The position numbers and the translations under genes were made by a program. Of a DNA stretch of 64,000 nt, positions 7,537 through 15,192 are shown one piece after another. Where the stretch lies: the NCBI RefSeq assembly GCF_013004595.1, contig NZ_JABEMC010000002.1:1-64000 (forward strand). The letters run 5' to 3'. The notes under the pieces were generated by a model, which had not been told where the DNA came from, ran no database searches, and was given only the letters and a program-made list of their open reading frames with translations. The stretch is from Brevibacterium luteolum. GTDB taxonomy: Bacteria; Actinomycetota; Actinomycetes; Actinomycetales; Brevibacteriaceae. Position 1 is the first letter of the stretch. Every line of letters begins with the position of its first letter.

Positions 7537-7752
7537 GTGGGTCGCGGCCGCGCAAAGGCGAAGCAGATCAAGGTTGCCCGTAAGCTGAAGTACTACAGCC
7601 CGGAGACGGACCTGAGTGCTCTCCAGCGAGAGCTCGGGGGCGCGTCGACGTCTGATGACTCCGATGACTACGCGGACTACGATGATCCGGACTACTCCGA
7701 TTATGCCGATAAGTACGCTGACGATGAGGACAGCGACGACCGCTCCCACTGA
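7537..7752 (+). CDS. DUF3073 family protein
   Basis: This 71-residue protein has a basic N-terminal half (MGRGRAKAKQIKVARKLKYYSPETDL) and a very acidic Asp/Tyr/Ser-rich tail, the standard DUF3073 layout. The family is actinobacterial and of unknown function, and it is often found beside purM/purF, as here. The charge split suggests nucleic-acid or protein binding, which is inference. The GTG start at 7537 follows AGGAGGGG. A strong terminator follows the gene. Confidence 0.85.
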   Translation: MGRGRAKAKQIKVARKLKYYSPETDLSALQRELGGASTSDDSDDYADYDDPDYSDYADKYADDEDSDDRSH

Positions 7753-7762
7753 GCGCTGATTG

Positions 7763-7794
7763 CGAAGGGCCCTGCCGATAGGCGGGGCCCTTCG
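7763..7794 (+). terminator. Strong bidirectional terminator
   Basis: CGAAGGGCCCTGCC at 7763-7776 pairs with GGCGGGGCCCTTCG at 7781-7794 around a GATA tetraloop, with one G-U pair. It separates the convergent DUF3073 and purM genes and can serve both. Confidence 0.8.
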
Positions 7795-7838
7795 TCGTTC
7801 CCGAGGCGGTGGCTGCCGTTCCCGAGGCGGGGGCCGGC

Positions 7839-8942
7839 TCAGTCGAGCAGGATCGCCGCGCCCCCATCGACACCCTTGGCACCCTGCACGTAGTAGGGGT
7901 CAGAGGCATGGGTGCCGTCGTCGTCGCTGACCTCGCCGAGCAGCCAGGAGCCGGGCAGCGCGGCGAGCACCGCCTCGGCGGCGGCCGGGTCGGCGGCGAG
8001 CACCATACCGACACCGAGGTTCCAGGTGCGTTCGCGGTCGGCCTGCGGGACCTGGCCGAGGTCGCCGAGGACGTCGAAGACGGCCGGGATCTCCCAGCTG
8101 GACCGGTACATGCGCGCCAGCATGCCCGGCGGGATGACGCGGGCGACGTTGGCGGACAGACCGCCGCCGGTGACGTGCGACATCGCATGGACGGCGCCGG
8201 GCCGGGCATCGAGGATCGCTGCGAGGTCACCGGAGTACACGCGGGTGGGCGTGAGGATCTCCTCGCCGAGGGTGCAGGAGAACTCGGGCACCTCGCGGTC
8301 GAGGGCCCAGCCGGCGTCGGCGATGATGCGGCGGACGAGTGAGTAGCCGTTGGAGTGCAGGCCGGAGGCCGGCAGCCCGATGAGCACATCGCCGGGGTTG
8401 ACGCGTTCGGGCCCCAGCAGGTCATCGGCTTCCACAGCGCCGGTGGCAGCACCGGCGACATCGTATTCGTCGACGCCGAGCAGACCGGGGTGCTCGGCGG
8501 TCTCGCCGCCGACGAGTGCGACGCCTGCTGCCGAGCAGGCCTCGGCGATGCCGCGGACGATGTCAGCGATGCGTTCGGGCACGACCCTGCCGCAGGCGAT
8601 GTAGTCGGTCATGAACAGCGGGCGGGCACCGCAGACGATGATGTCGTCGACGACCATGCCGACGAGGTCGTAGCCGATGGTGTCATGGATGTCGAGGGCC
8701 TGGGCGATCGCGACCTTGGTGCCGACACCGTCGGTGGAGGTGGCGAGGTAGGGCCGGCGGTAGTCCTTGAGCCAGGTGGCGTCGAACAGGCCGGCGAAGC
8801 CGCCGAAGCCGCCGACGACCCGGTCGTTGTGGGTGGCGGCGACTGCGGACTTCATCAGCTCAACGGCCCGGTCACCGGCTTCGACGTCGACGCCGGCGGA
8901 GGCGTAGGTGGTGGCTTCGCGTCTTTGGTGGTCCTGAGTCAT
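7839..8942 (-). CDS. purM: Phosphoribosylformylglycinamidine cyclo-ligase
   Basis: PurM makes aminoimidazole ribonucleotide from FGAM and ATP, step five of purine synthesis. The 367 residues show family motifs ASAGVDVEAGDRAVELMK, STDGVGTKVAIA, MVVDDIIVCGARPLFMTDY, LVGGETAEHPG and HVTGGGLSANVAR. The ATG at 8942 is preferred over one two codons upstream, because AGAGG then has a six-base spacing and the start overlaps the purF stop as TGATG. It is the last gene of the membrane protein-purF-purM operon. Confidence 0.95.
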   Translation of the reverse strand: MTQDHQRREATTYASAGVDVEAGDRAVELMKSAVAATHNDRVVGGFGGFAGLFDATWLKDYRRPYLATSTDGVGTKVAIAQALDIHDTIGYDLVGMVVDDIIVCGARPLFMTDYIACGRVVPERIADIVRGIAEACSAAGVALVGGETAEHPGLLGVDEYDVAGAATGAVEADDLLGPERVNPGDVLIGLPASGLHSNGYSLVRRIIADAGWALDREVPEFSCTLGEEILTPTRVYSGDLAAILDARPGAVHAMSHVTGGGLSANVARVIPPGMLARMYRSSWEIPAVFDVLGDLGQVPQADRERTWNLGVGMVLAADPAAAEAVLAALPGSWLLGEVSDDDGTHASDPYYVQGAKGVDGGAAILLD

Positions 8943-10426
8943 CAGCATCCTCTTTCAGCTGCCGCGGTGTCGGGCACGGTGATGGGGTAGTTGCCGGAGA
9001 AGCAGGCGGTGCACAGTTCGGCTTCGCGCTGCTGGGTGGCGGCGATCATGCCGTCGAGTGAGATGTAGCCCAGCGAGTCGGCGCCGAGGGACTGGCAGAT
9101 CTCGTCGGTGTTGAGGCCGTTGGCGATGAGCTCGGCGCGGGTGGCGAAGTCGATGCCGTAGAAGCACGGCCATTTGACCGGCGGGGAGGAGATCCGGATG
9201 TGGATCTCCTTCGCCCCTGCCTCGCGCAGCATCCGCACAAGGGCCCGCTGAGTGTTGCCGCGCACGATCGAGTCGTCGACGACGACGAGCCGGCGGCCGG
9301 CGATGTTCTCCTTGAGCGGGTTGAGCTTGAGCCGGATGCCGAGCTGGCGCAGCGTCTGGGAGGGCTGGATGAAGGTGCGGCCGACGTAGGCGTTCTTCAT
9401 CAGCCCCTGCCCGAAGGGGATGCCGGATTCCTCGGCGTAGCCGACGGCTGCCGGGGTGCCCGATTCGGGTGTAGCGATGACGAGGTCGGCGTCGACGGGG
9501 TATTCGCGGGCGAGCTGGCGGCCCATCTCGGTGCGGGCGGCATGCACGGTCTTGCCGTGGAGCACGCTGTCGGGCCGGGCGAGGTAGACGTATTCGAAGA
9601 CGCAGCGGGCCTGTTCGGGTTCGGCCCACCGGTAGGAGCGCAGGCCGTCCTCGTCGATGGCGATGAGTTCGCCGGGTTCGATCTCGCGGACGAAGGAGGC
9701 GCCGACGATGTCGAGGGCTGCGGTCTCGCTGGCGACGACCCAGCCGCGCTCGAGGCGGCCGAGGGCCAGCGGGCGCACGCCGTGGCGGTCGCGGGCGGCA
9801 TACAGGGTGTGCTCGTCCATGAAGACGAGGGAGAAGGCGCCGTCGAGTCTGGGCATGAGCTCCCGGGCGGCGGCAGTGAGGTTCTCAGCCGCCGACGAGG
9901 CGAGCAGCTCGGTGACGAGCGACGTGTCGTTCGAGGAGTCGCGCCCGGACCGGGTGCGGGCCGGTTTCTGGGTGGCGGCCTTGACCGTCTCGTCGCGGGC
10001 GGCGGCCTTCTCATCGGCCATTTCCTGCAGCTCGGCGAAGTTCGTCAGATTGCCGTTGTGGGCCAGTGCGACGGTGCCGAACGGTGTGGGCCCGAGAGTC
10101 GGCTGGGCGTTCTCCCAGGACGAGACCCCGGTGGTGGAGTAGCGGGTGTGGCCGACGGCGATGTGGCCGGGCAGAGTGTCGAGGTCGCTTTCGTCGAAGA
10201 CCTGGGAGACGAGTCCCATATCGCGGTAGATGAGGATCTGCTTGCCGTTGCTGGCGGCGATGCCAGCCGATTCCTGGCCGCGGTGCTGGAGGGCGTAGAG
10301 GCCGAAGTAGGTGAGCTTGGCGACCTCCTCGCCGGGGGCCCAGACGCCGAAGACACCGCATTCGTCCTGCGGGCCCTGATCGGCGAGGTCGAAATCGTCG
10401 CTGGAGGCTGCGTTCACGCGTGTCAC
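8942..10426 (-). CDS. purF: Amidophosphoribosyltransferase
   Basis: PurF catalyses the committed step of purine synthesis: glutamine plus PRPP to phosphoribosylamine. The 494 residues have a propeptide that would be cleaved before Cys23 (DECGVFGV) to expose the N-terminal nucleophile of the glutaminase domain. The C-terminal phosphoribosyltransferase domain has the PRPP loop VVVDDSIVRGNT. A cluster CTACFSGNYP near the C-terminus is common in PurF. It starts with GTG 5 bp after the upstream membrane-protein gene and overlaps purM by one base. Confidence 0.95.
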   Translation of the reverse strand: MTRVNAASSDDFDLADQGPQDECGVFGVWAPGEEVAKLTYFGLYALQHRGQESAGIAASNGKQILIYRDMGLVSQVFDESDLDTLPGHIAVGHTRYSTTGVSSWENAQPTLGPTPFGTVALAHNGNLTNFAELQEMADEKAAARDETVKAATQKPARTRSGRDSSNDTSLVTELLASSAAENLTAAARELMPRLDGAFSLVFMDEHTLYAARDRHGVRPLALGRLERGWVVASETAALDIVGASFVREIEPGELIAIDEDGLRSYRWAEPEQARCVFEYVYLARPDSVLHGKTVHAARTEMGRQLAREYPVDADLVIATPESGTPAAVGYAEESGIPFGQGLMKNAYVGRTFIQPSQTLRQLGIRLKLNPLKENIAGRRLVVVDDSIVRGNTQRALVRMLREAGAKEIHIRISSPPVKWPCFYGIDFATRAELIANGLNTDEICQSLGADSLGYISLDGMIAATQQREAELCTACFSGNYPITVPDTAAAERGC

Positions 10427-10430
10427 GCCG

Positions 10431-10844
10431 TCATTCTCTCACATCCGTCTCCCCCGCCCGGCCGGGTTCAGAGGGCTGTTCGCCAGCGGTCTCGACCTCG
10501 GGCACCTCGGTGTCAGCCGCCTCGGTGTCAGCCGCCTCGGTGTCGACGGCCCCGGGTGCGGGGTCATGTACGGCGGGCACAGTGTAGGTGCGGGCGCGGC
10601 GCAGGCTGATGCGGTCGAGGATGAGGGCGACGACGGCGCCGAGGAAGCCGCCGATGGTGCCGACGAAGACCATGAGCATCCACGTCGCCGAGGCCTGGGT
10701 CACCTCGACCTCGACGCCGGCCATGTCGACGGGCAGAAAGGACAGGATACCGCCTGCGATCATGCCGAGGATGACGCCGAGGATGATGAACGCCGAGTAC
10801 TTGGGGCTGCGGCGGACCGAGACGTCGATCGTGTCGTCGTTCAT
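10431..10844 (-). CDS. Two-helix membrane protein upstream of purF
   Basis: This 137-residue protein has two membrane helices (about residues 17-39 and 54-77, including GVILGMIAGGILSFLPV and MLMVFVGTIGGFLGAVVAL). A cytoplasmic Glu/Ala/Thr-rich tail contains the repeat DTEAA. The ATG at 10844 follows GGGAG. It is first in the operon with purF and purM. I know of no function, and similar small membrane proteins occur beside purF in related actinobacteria. Confidence 0.75.
   Translation of the reverse strand: MNDDTIDVSVRRSPKYSAFIILGVILGMIAGGILSFLPVDMAGVEVEVTQASATWMLMVFVGTIGGFLGAVVALILDRISLRRARTYTVPAVHDPAPGAVDTEAADTEAADTEVPEVETAGEQPSEPGRAGETDVRE
10505..10549. repeat. 15-bp tandem repeat, three units
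   Basis: CCTCGGTGTCAGCCG occurs twice exactly (10505-10519 and 10520-10534), then once in diverged form (10535-10549). It lies within the coding tail of the membrane protein and encodes the repeated DTEAA pentapeptide. It keeps the frame, so copy number could vary by slippage. Confidence 0.8.
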
Positions 10845-10934
10845 GGGCTCCCTTGGTTGCCGTGGTGGCAGGCGGCGGCCTGCTGGTGTGCGCCCAACAG
10901 TCTAGTTCACCGGCCCTGCATGCCGCGATTTCGC

Positions 10935-11822
10935 TCACGCCAGAGCGATGAGCCCAACGCCGCTGATGACGATCGCAGCACCGGCCAGCCGTCTGCCGAG
11001 GTCGCGTTCGCCGAAGAGCCACCAGGCCAGCAGCACGCCGATGATGATCGAGGTCTCCCGCAGCGGGGCGACCAGGGAGACTGGCGCCTGCTGCATGGCG
11101 ATGAGCACGAGGATGTAGGCCAGCGGACTGAGCACGGCGACGACTGAGACGGCGCGCTTGTCGCTGACGGCCACCGCACGCAGCTCGGCCGGACGGCACA
11201 TGGCCCGCGGGGCCATGACGACGGCGTTGACGGCGGAGCTGAGCGCGAAGTACAGCAGCGGCGGATACTCGGTCGTCGTCACGACGTGGTGATCCCACAG
11301 GGTGTACCCGGCGATGAACGTGCCGGTCAGCCCGCCCCAGAACAGCCCGGGGACCAGCAGGCGGCTGCTCTCCCGTCTGCCCGTCACCCCGGCGGCGGGA
11401 CGCCCGGGCACAGTGACGACGGCGATGCCGGTGACGATGATGAGCCCGCCGAGGATTCCCGGCCAGCCGGGCCGCTCGCCGAGCATCGCGAGCGCGATGA
11501 GCATCGTCAGCACCGGGCCGGTGCCGCGGGCGACGGGGTAGACGATGCCCAAATCAGCCCGATCGTAACCGATCTGCAGGGTCACCGAGTAGGCGATGTG
11601 CAGCAGGCCTGAGACGACTGCGACGCCGAGCAGCGGCCAGCCGATGAGATCCGGCTGCTGGGCGATGATCGCGATGCCCATAGGCAACAGCAGAACGGCG
11701 GAGACGAGCTGGTAGGCGAAGACGAATGCGTAGCCGTGTCCGCGCACGGTCTTGGCTGCGGCGTTCCAGACGGCGTGGGCGAGGCTGGCGGTGAGCACCA
11801 GCCCGAGGGCGGTGAGGGTCAA
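10935..11822 (-). CDS. EamA/DMT-superfamily transporter
   Basis: This 295-residue protein with about ten membrane helices in two EamA repeats probably exports or exchanges a small metabolite. Helices include LGLVLTASLAHAVWNAAAKT at the start and LVAPLRETSIIIGVLLAWWL with FGERDLGRRLAGAAIVISG at the end, a classic DMT finish. The TTG at 11822 is chosen as start because it gives the expected N-terminus and overlaps the aldehyde dehydrogenase stop (TTTGA). Co-transcription suggests that it moves a substrate or product of that enzyme. Confidence 0.8.
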   Translation of the reverse strand: MTLTALGLVLTASLAHAVWNAAAKTVRGHGYAFVFAYQLVSAVLLLPMGIAIIAQQPDLIGWPLLGVAVVSGLLHIAYSVTLQIGYDRADLGIVYPVARGTGPVLTMLIALAMLGERPGWPGILGGLIIVTGIAVVTVPGRPAAGVTGRRESSRLLVPGLFWGGLTGTFIAGYTLWDHHVVTTTEYPPLLYFALSSAVNAVVMAPRAMCRPAELRAVAVSDKRAVSVVAVLSPLAYILVLIAMQQAPVSLVAPLRETSIIIGVLLAWWLFGERDLGRRLAGAAIVISGVGLIALA

Positions 11823-13279
11823 ATCTTCATGACGACGGTCTTCGTCTGCGTGTACTCGTCGAAGGCCTCGATCGACTTCTCGCGGCCGTACCCGGACTTC
11901 TTGAAGCCGCCGAAGGGCAGTTCGACGCCGCCGCCGGCGCCGTAGGTGTTGACGAACACCTGGCCGGCTTCGATCTCTGCGGCCATCCGGTGGGCGCGTG
12001 AGAGGTTCTGCGTCCACACGGCGGAGACGAGGCCGTAGTCGGTGCCGTTGGCCTCGGCGATCGCCTGCTCATCGGAGTCGAAGCTGCGGGAGACGACGAC
12101 CGGCCCGAACACCTCTTCCTGCCAGATCTCGGAACCGGCCTCGACATCGGCGACGATCGTCGGGGCGAAGAAGGCGCCCTGAGCGCCGGCCGAGCCCCCC
12201 GCACCCGAGGTGCTGATCGCCTCGGGTGCGGCGCCGCCGGTGAGGATCTCACCGGAGTCGAGACGCTCGAGGAACCCGGTCACCCGCTCGAACTGCTTAC
12301 GGGAGACGAGCGGGCCGAGCATCGGGTCGTCGAGTCCGGGACCGATCGTCACCTCGCGCATCGCAGCGCTCATCTTCTCCAGCACTTCGTCGCGCACGTC
12401 GGTGTGGACGAGCAGCCGGGAGCCGGCCGAGCAGGTCTGGCCGGCGTTCTGGATGATCGAGCGGACCAGGGAGGGCACGGCTGCGTCGATGTCGGCATCG
12501 GCGAAGACGATGTTGGCCGACTTCCCGCCGAGCTCGAGCACAGTCGGGATGACCCGGTCGGCTGCCGCCCGGGCGATGATCGAGCCGGTGCCGGTCGAGC
12601 CGACGAAGCCAAGGTGGGCGACCTCCGGATGCTGGGCAAGTGCCGCACCGGCTTCCCGGCCGAGTCCGGTGACGACGTTGAAGGCGCCGGTGGGGAAGCC
12701 TGCCTGGTCGAGGATCTCAGCTAGGCGCAGGGTGGTGCGCGGGGTTTCGTCTGCCGGTTTGGCCACCGCGCAGTTTCCGGTGGCCAGCGAGGTGGCTGCC
12801 GCCCGGCCGACGAGCTGGAGGGGGTAGTTCCAGGCGACGATGTGGCCGGTGACGCCGTAGGGTTCGCGGCGGGTGTAGACGTGCATGTCCTCGCCGAGCG
12901 GGATGGTGTGGCCGTAGTAGGCCTCGATGGTGTGACCGTAGAACTCGAAGTAGCGCGCGCACACATCGACGTCGGCATAGGCCTGGGTCAGGGGTTTGCC
13001 GGTGTCTTCGCTTTCGAGCCGGGCGAGGTTCTCACGGTCGGCGCGGATGAGTTCGGCTGCTGCCACGAGCAGGCGGGAACGTTCCTGTGGGGCGGTGCGG
13101 CCCCAGGACTGCTGGGCTCTGCCGGCGGCGATGACGGCCTGATCGACTTCGTCGAAGCCGCCCCGGGCGATCTGCCCGATCGTCTCGTTGGTCGCCGGGT
13201 CGATGTTGTCGTAGGTCGTCACCGAGGGCACGTGACGGCCGCCGATGAAGGACGTGATCTGCGCAGGAGTTGAGGCCAT
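11819..13279 (-). CDS. NAD(P)-dependent aldehyde dehydrogenase
   Basis: This 486-residue ALDH-superfamily enzyme oxidises an aldehyde to an acid. The cofactor-site stretch IVAWNYPLQL, the general-base Glu in LELGGKSANIV and the nucleophilic Cys in NAGQTCSAGSR are all present. EEVFGPVV and the C-terminal GGFKKSGYGREK fit betaine- or semialdehyde-type members, but the substrate is not determinable. An Ala/Gly/Ser-rich stretch after LTGG is longer than usual and is encoded by a perfect DNA inverted repeat. The next gene overlaps its stop. Confidence 0.9.
   Translation of the reverse strand: MASTPAQITSFIGGRHVPSVTTYDNIDPATNETIGQIARGGFDEVDQAVIAAGRAQQSWGRTAPQERSRLLVAAAELIRADRENLARLESEDTGKPLTQAYADVDVCARYFEFYGHTIEAYYGHTIPLGEDMHVYTRREPYGVTGHIVAWNYPLQLVGRAAATSLATGNCAVAKPADETPRTTLRLAEILDQAGFPTGAFNVVTGLGREAGAALAQHPEVAHLGFVGSTGTGSIIARAAADRVIPTVLELGGKSANIVFADADIDAAVPSLVRSIIQNAGQTCSAGSRLLVHTDVRDEVLEKMSAAMREVTIGPGLDDPMLGPLVSRKQFERVTGFLERLDSGEILTGGAAPEAISTSGAGGSAGAQGAFFAPTIVADVEAGSEIWQEEVFGPVVVSRSFDSDEQAIAEANGTDYGLVSAVWTQNLSRAHRMAAEIEAGQVFVNTYGAGGGVELPFGGFKKSGYGREKSIEAFDEYTQTKTVVMKI
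12196..12230. repeat. Inverted repeat inside aldehyde dehydrogenase gene
   Basis: CGCACCCGAGG (12200-12210) and CCTCGGGTGCG (12220-12230) form a perfect 11-bp stem with a 9-base loop. The 17-mer CCCCCGCACCCGAGGTG at 12196-12212 recurs exactly at 13294-13310, just upstream of the same gene. This looks like a small interspersed palindromic repeat that has entered coding DNA. Confidence 0.6.
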
Positions 13280-13347
13280 GTCCTGAGCCTAAGCCCCCGC
13301 ACCCGAGGTGTCAGCCCGCCGGCCGCATCCCGGACGCCTGACCTTCC

Positions 13348-13827
13348 TCAGTCGGTATCGAGGGCGGTGGCCCAGCCGGTGCCCGGCAGGTTTTCGAACA
13401 CGAGGTTCGTCTGGGTGCGGGTGATGGCCGGGTGGCTGGCGAGGTTGTCGACGACGAAGTCGCGCAGGGCATCGGCATCGGTGGCGACGACGTGGATGAT
13501 GAAGTCGTCGCTGCCGGCCATATGGAAGACCGAGAGCACTCCTGGCCAGGTGGGGGCATCGCGGCGCAGCGCGGCGATCGCGGTGCGGTCGAGGTGACCG
13601 ATCTGGCAGGAGACCATCGCCTCCAGCGGCAGGCCGATGCGGTCCTTGTCGACGGTGATGCCGAATTTCGCGATCACCCCGGTGGACACGAGCCGGCGGA
13701 TGCGCAGCGCCACAGTCGATTCGGCCACGCGCAGCCGGCGGGCCAGTGCTCGTCCTGAGGCGCGCGCGTCGGCATCGAGCAGGCGGAGCAGCTGCCGGTC
13801 AATGGCGTCGAGTTCGATATCGGCCAT
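13348..13827 (-). CDS. Lrp/AsnC-family transcriptional regulator
   Basis: This 159-residue regulator has an N-terminal helix-turn-helix (LDAIDRQLLRLLDADARASGRALARRLRVAESTVALRIRRL) and a C-terminal RAM ligand domain with GVLSVFHMAGSDDFIIHVVATD. Lrp proteins bind amino acids and act as octamers that wrap DNA. The ATG at 13827 is used because it places the HTH at residue 5. The gene diverges from a trans-sulfuration enzyme over a 138-bp region holding two matching palindromes, so control of that enzyme and autoregulation are likely. Confidence 0.9.
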   Translation of the reverse strand: MADIELDAIDRQLLRLLDADARASGRALARRLRVAESTVALRIRRLVSTGVIAKFGITVDKDRIGLPLEAMVSCQIGHLDRTAIAALRRDAPTWPGVLSVFHMAGSDDFIIHVVATDADALRDFVVDNLASHPAITRTQTNLVFENLPGTGWATALDTD

Positions 13828-13852
13828 AGTGCACCCCTTTCCACATCGCAGT

Positions 13853-13937
13853 GTCTGCGGCAGACTGCGATACAGTGCCCATTGTGCCGTAGTTCCTGCG
13901 GGATTATACGGCTGCCCTGCAATTATCTGCAGCAGAT
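13853..13937. promoter_or_regulatory. Twin palindromes, probable Lrp operators
   Basis: Two near-identical 13-bp palindromes lie between lrp and the PLP enzyme gene: GTCTGCGGCAGAC at 13853-13865 and ATCTGCAGCAGAT at 13925-13937. Both fit RTCTGCNGCAGAY, and their centres are 72 bp apart, close to seven helical turns. Confidence 0.65.
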
Positions 13938-13965
13938 GCGCAGGTTCATGTCGAAGAGGAGTTGA

Positions 13966-15171
13966 ATGCAGGCTATGAGCCACATCACGCCCGGCGACTC
14001 CGCCGCCCACGACACCCACCCTGACACCCTGGCCGTGCACGGCATGGCCGCGCGTGCCATCAGCGAGGGCACGCACGTTCCGACGATCGATCTGTCGACG
14101 ACCTACCCGCTGCCCGAGGTGGAGTCCGGCGGGGATTCCTACGAGCTGCTCGCCGGCGGCGGCCGCGCCAAAGATGGGGCGACCTCGCTGGTCTACCAGC
14201 GACTGTGGTCACCGAACGCCTCGGACTTCGAAGAGGGCCTGGCCGCCCTCGAAGGCGCGGACTCCGCTGTCGGTTTCACCACCGGGATGGCTGCGATCTG
14301 CGCCGTGCTCCAGCAGCGGGTGGCTGCCGGCAAGCCGCACATCGTAGCGATCCGCCCGCTCTACGGCGGCACCGACCATGTGCTGGCCACCGGGTTCCTC
14401 GGCACCCGCGTCACCTGGGCGACCCCCGACACGGTGACTGAGTCGATCGAGTCCGACACCGGTCTCGTCGTCATGGAGACCCCGGCGAACCCGACGCTCG
14501 AACTCGTCGACATCGCAGCTGTTGTCGCTGCCGCCGGTGACGTGCCGGTCATGGTCGACAACACGTTCGCCACCCCGGTCCTCCAGCAGCCGCTGGCGCA
14601 CGGGGCTGCGTATTCGGTGCATTCGGCCACGAAGTACCTCGGCGGCCACGGGGATGCGATGGGCGGCATCGTCGCCTGCTCTGAGGAGCGCGCCGGTGAA
14701 CTGCGCGGCGTCCGCTCGCTCACCGGCGGGCTGCTGCACCCGATGGGCGCCTATATGCTCGCCCGCGGCCTGCGCACGCTGCCGATCCGCATCCGCCAGC
14801 AGCAGGACAATGCGCAGGCTGTTGCCGAGGCACTCGAGGGCCATGAGGCGATCGCCCGGGTGTTCTTCCCCGGTCTCGACGGCCAGGATCCGGCCGGGCT
14901 CATCGGCTCGCAGATGTCGGGGCCCGGTGCGATGCTCGCCCTTGACATGGCTGGCGGCTACCAGGCCGCGGCGGCATTCGCCGAGCGCACCCGCCTGGCT
15001 GTGCACGCCGTCTCACTCGGCGGCGTCGACACCCTCATCCAGCACCCGGCCTCGCTGACCCACCGCCCAGTGGCCCCCGACGCCCGGCCGGCCGCCGGTG
15101 TCGTGCGCGTCTCGATCGGCCTGGAGGATCCGCGCGACATCATCGCAGACTTCACCCAGGCTCTCAGCTGA
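13966..15171 (+). CDS. PLP-dependent trans-sulfuration enzyme (Cys/Met metabolism; gamma-lyase type)
   Basis: This 401-residue fold-type I enzyme belongs to the Cys/Met metabolism family, which includes cystathionine gamma-lyase, gamma-synthase and methionine gamma-lyase. PLP-site elements are YQRLWSPN, the LYGGTDH loop, VDNTFATP and the Schiff-base Lys in HSATKYLGGHGD. Methionine gamma-lyases of Pseudomonas type have Cys in the LYGCT loop; here it is Gly, so the substrate is open. Divergence from an Lrp regulator favours amino acid catabolism. The ATG at 13966 follows GAGGAG; an in-frame ATG at 13975 is possible. Confidence 0.85.
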   Translation: MQAMSHITPGDSAAHDTHPDTLAVHGMAARAISEGTHVPTIDLSTTYPLPEVESGGDSYELLAGGGRAKDGATSLVYQRLWSPNASDFEEGLAALEGADSAVGFTTGMAAICAVLQQRVAAGKPHIVAIRPLYGGTDHVLATGFLGTRVTWATPDTVTESIESDTGLVVMETPANPTLELVDIAAVVAAAGDVPVMVDNTFATPVLQQPLAHGAAYSVHSATKYLGGHGDAMGGIVACSEERAGELRGVRSLTGGLLHPMGAYMLARGLRTLPIRIRQQQDNAQAVAEALEGHEAIARVFFPGLDGQDPAGLIGSQMSGPGAMLALDMAGGYQAAAAFAERTRLAVHAVSLGGVDTLIQHPASLTHRPVAPDARPAAGVVRVSIGLEDPRDIIADFTQALS

Positions 15172-15192
15172 GGGACAGTTCCCGGCAGGATC

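Noticed and set aside
9200..10609. A 469-codon plus-strand frame over purF
   Set aside because: It is a shadow of purF and the start of the membrane protein gene. No recognisable motif or ribosome site.
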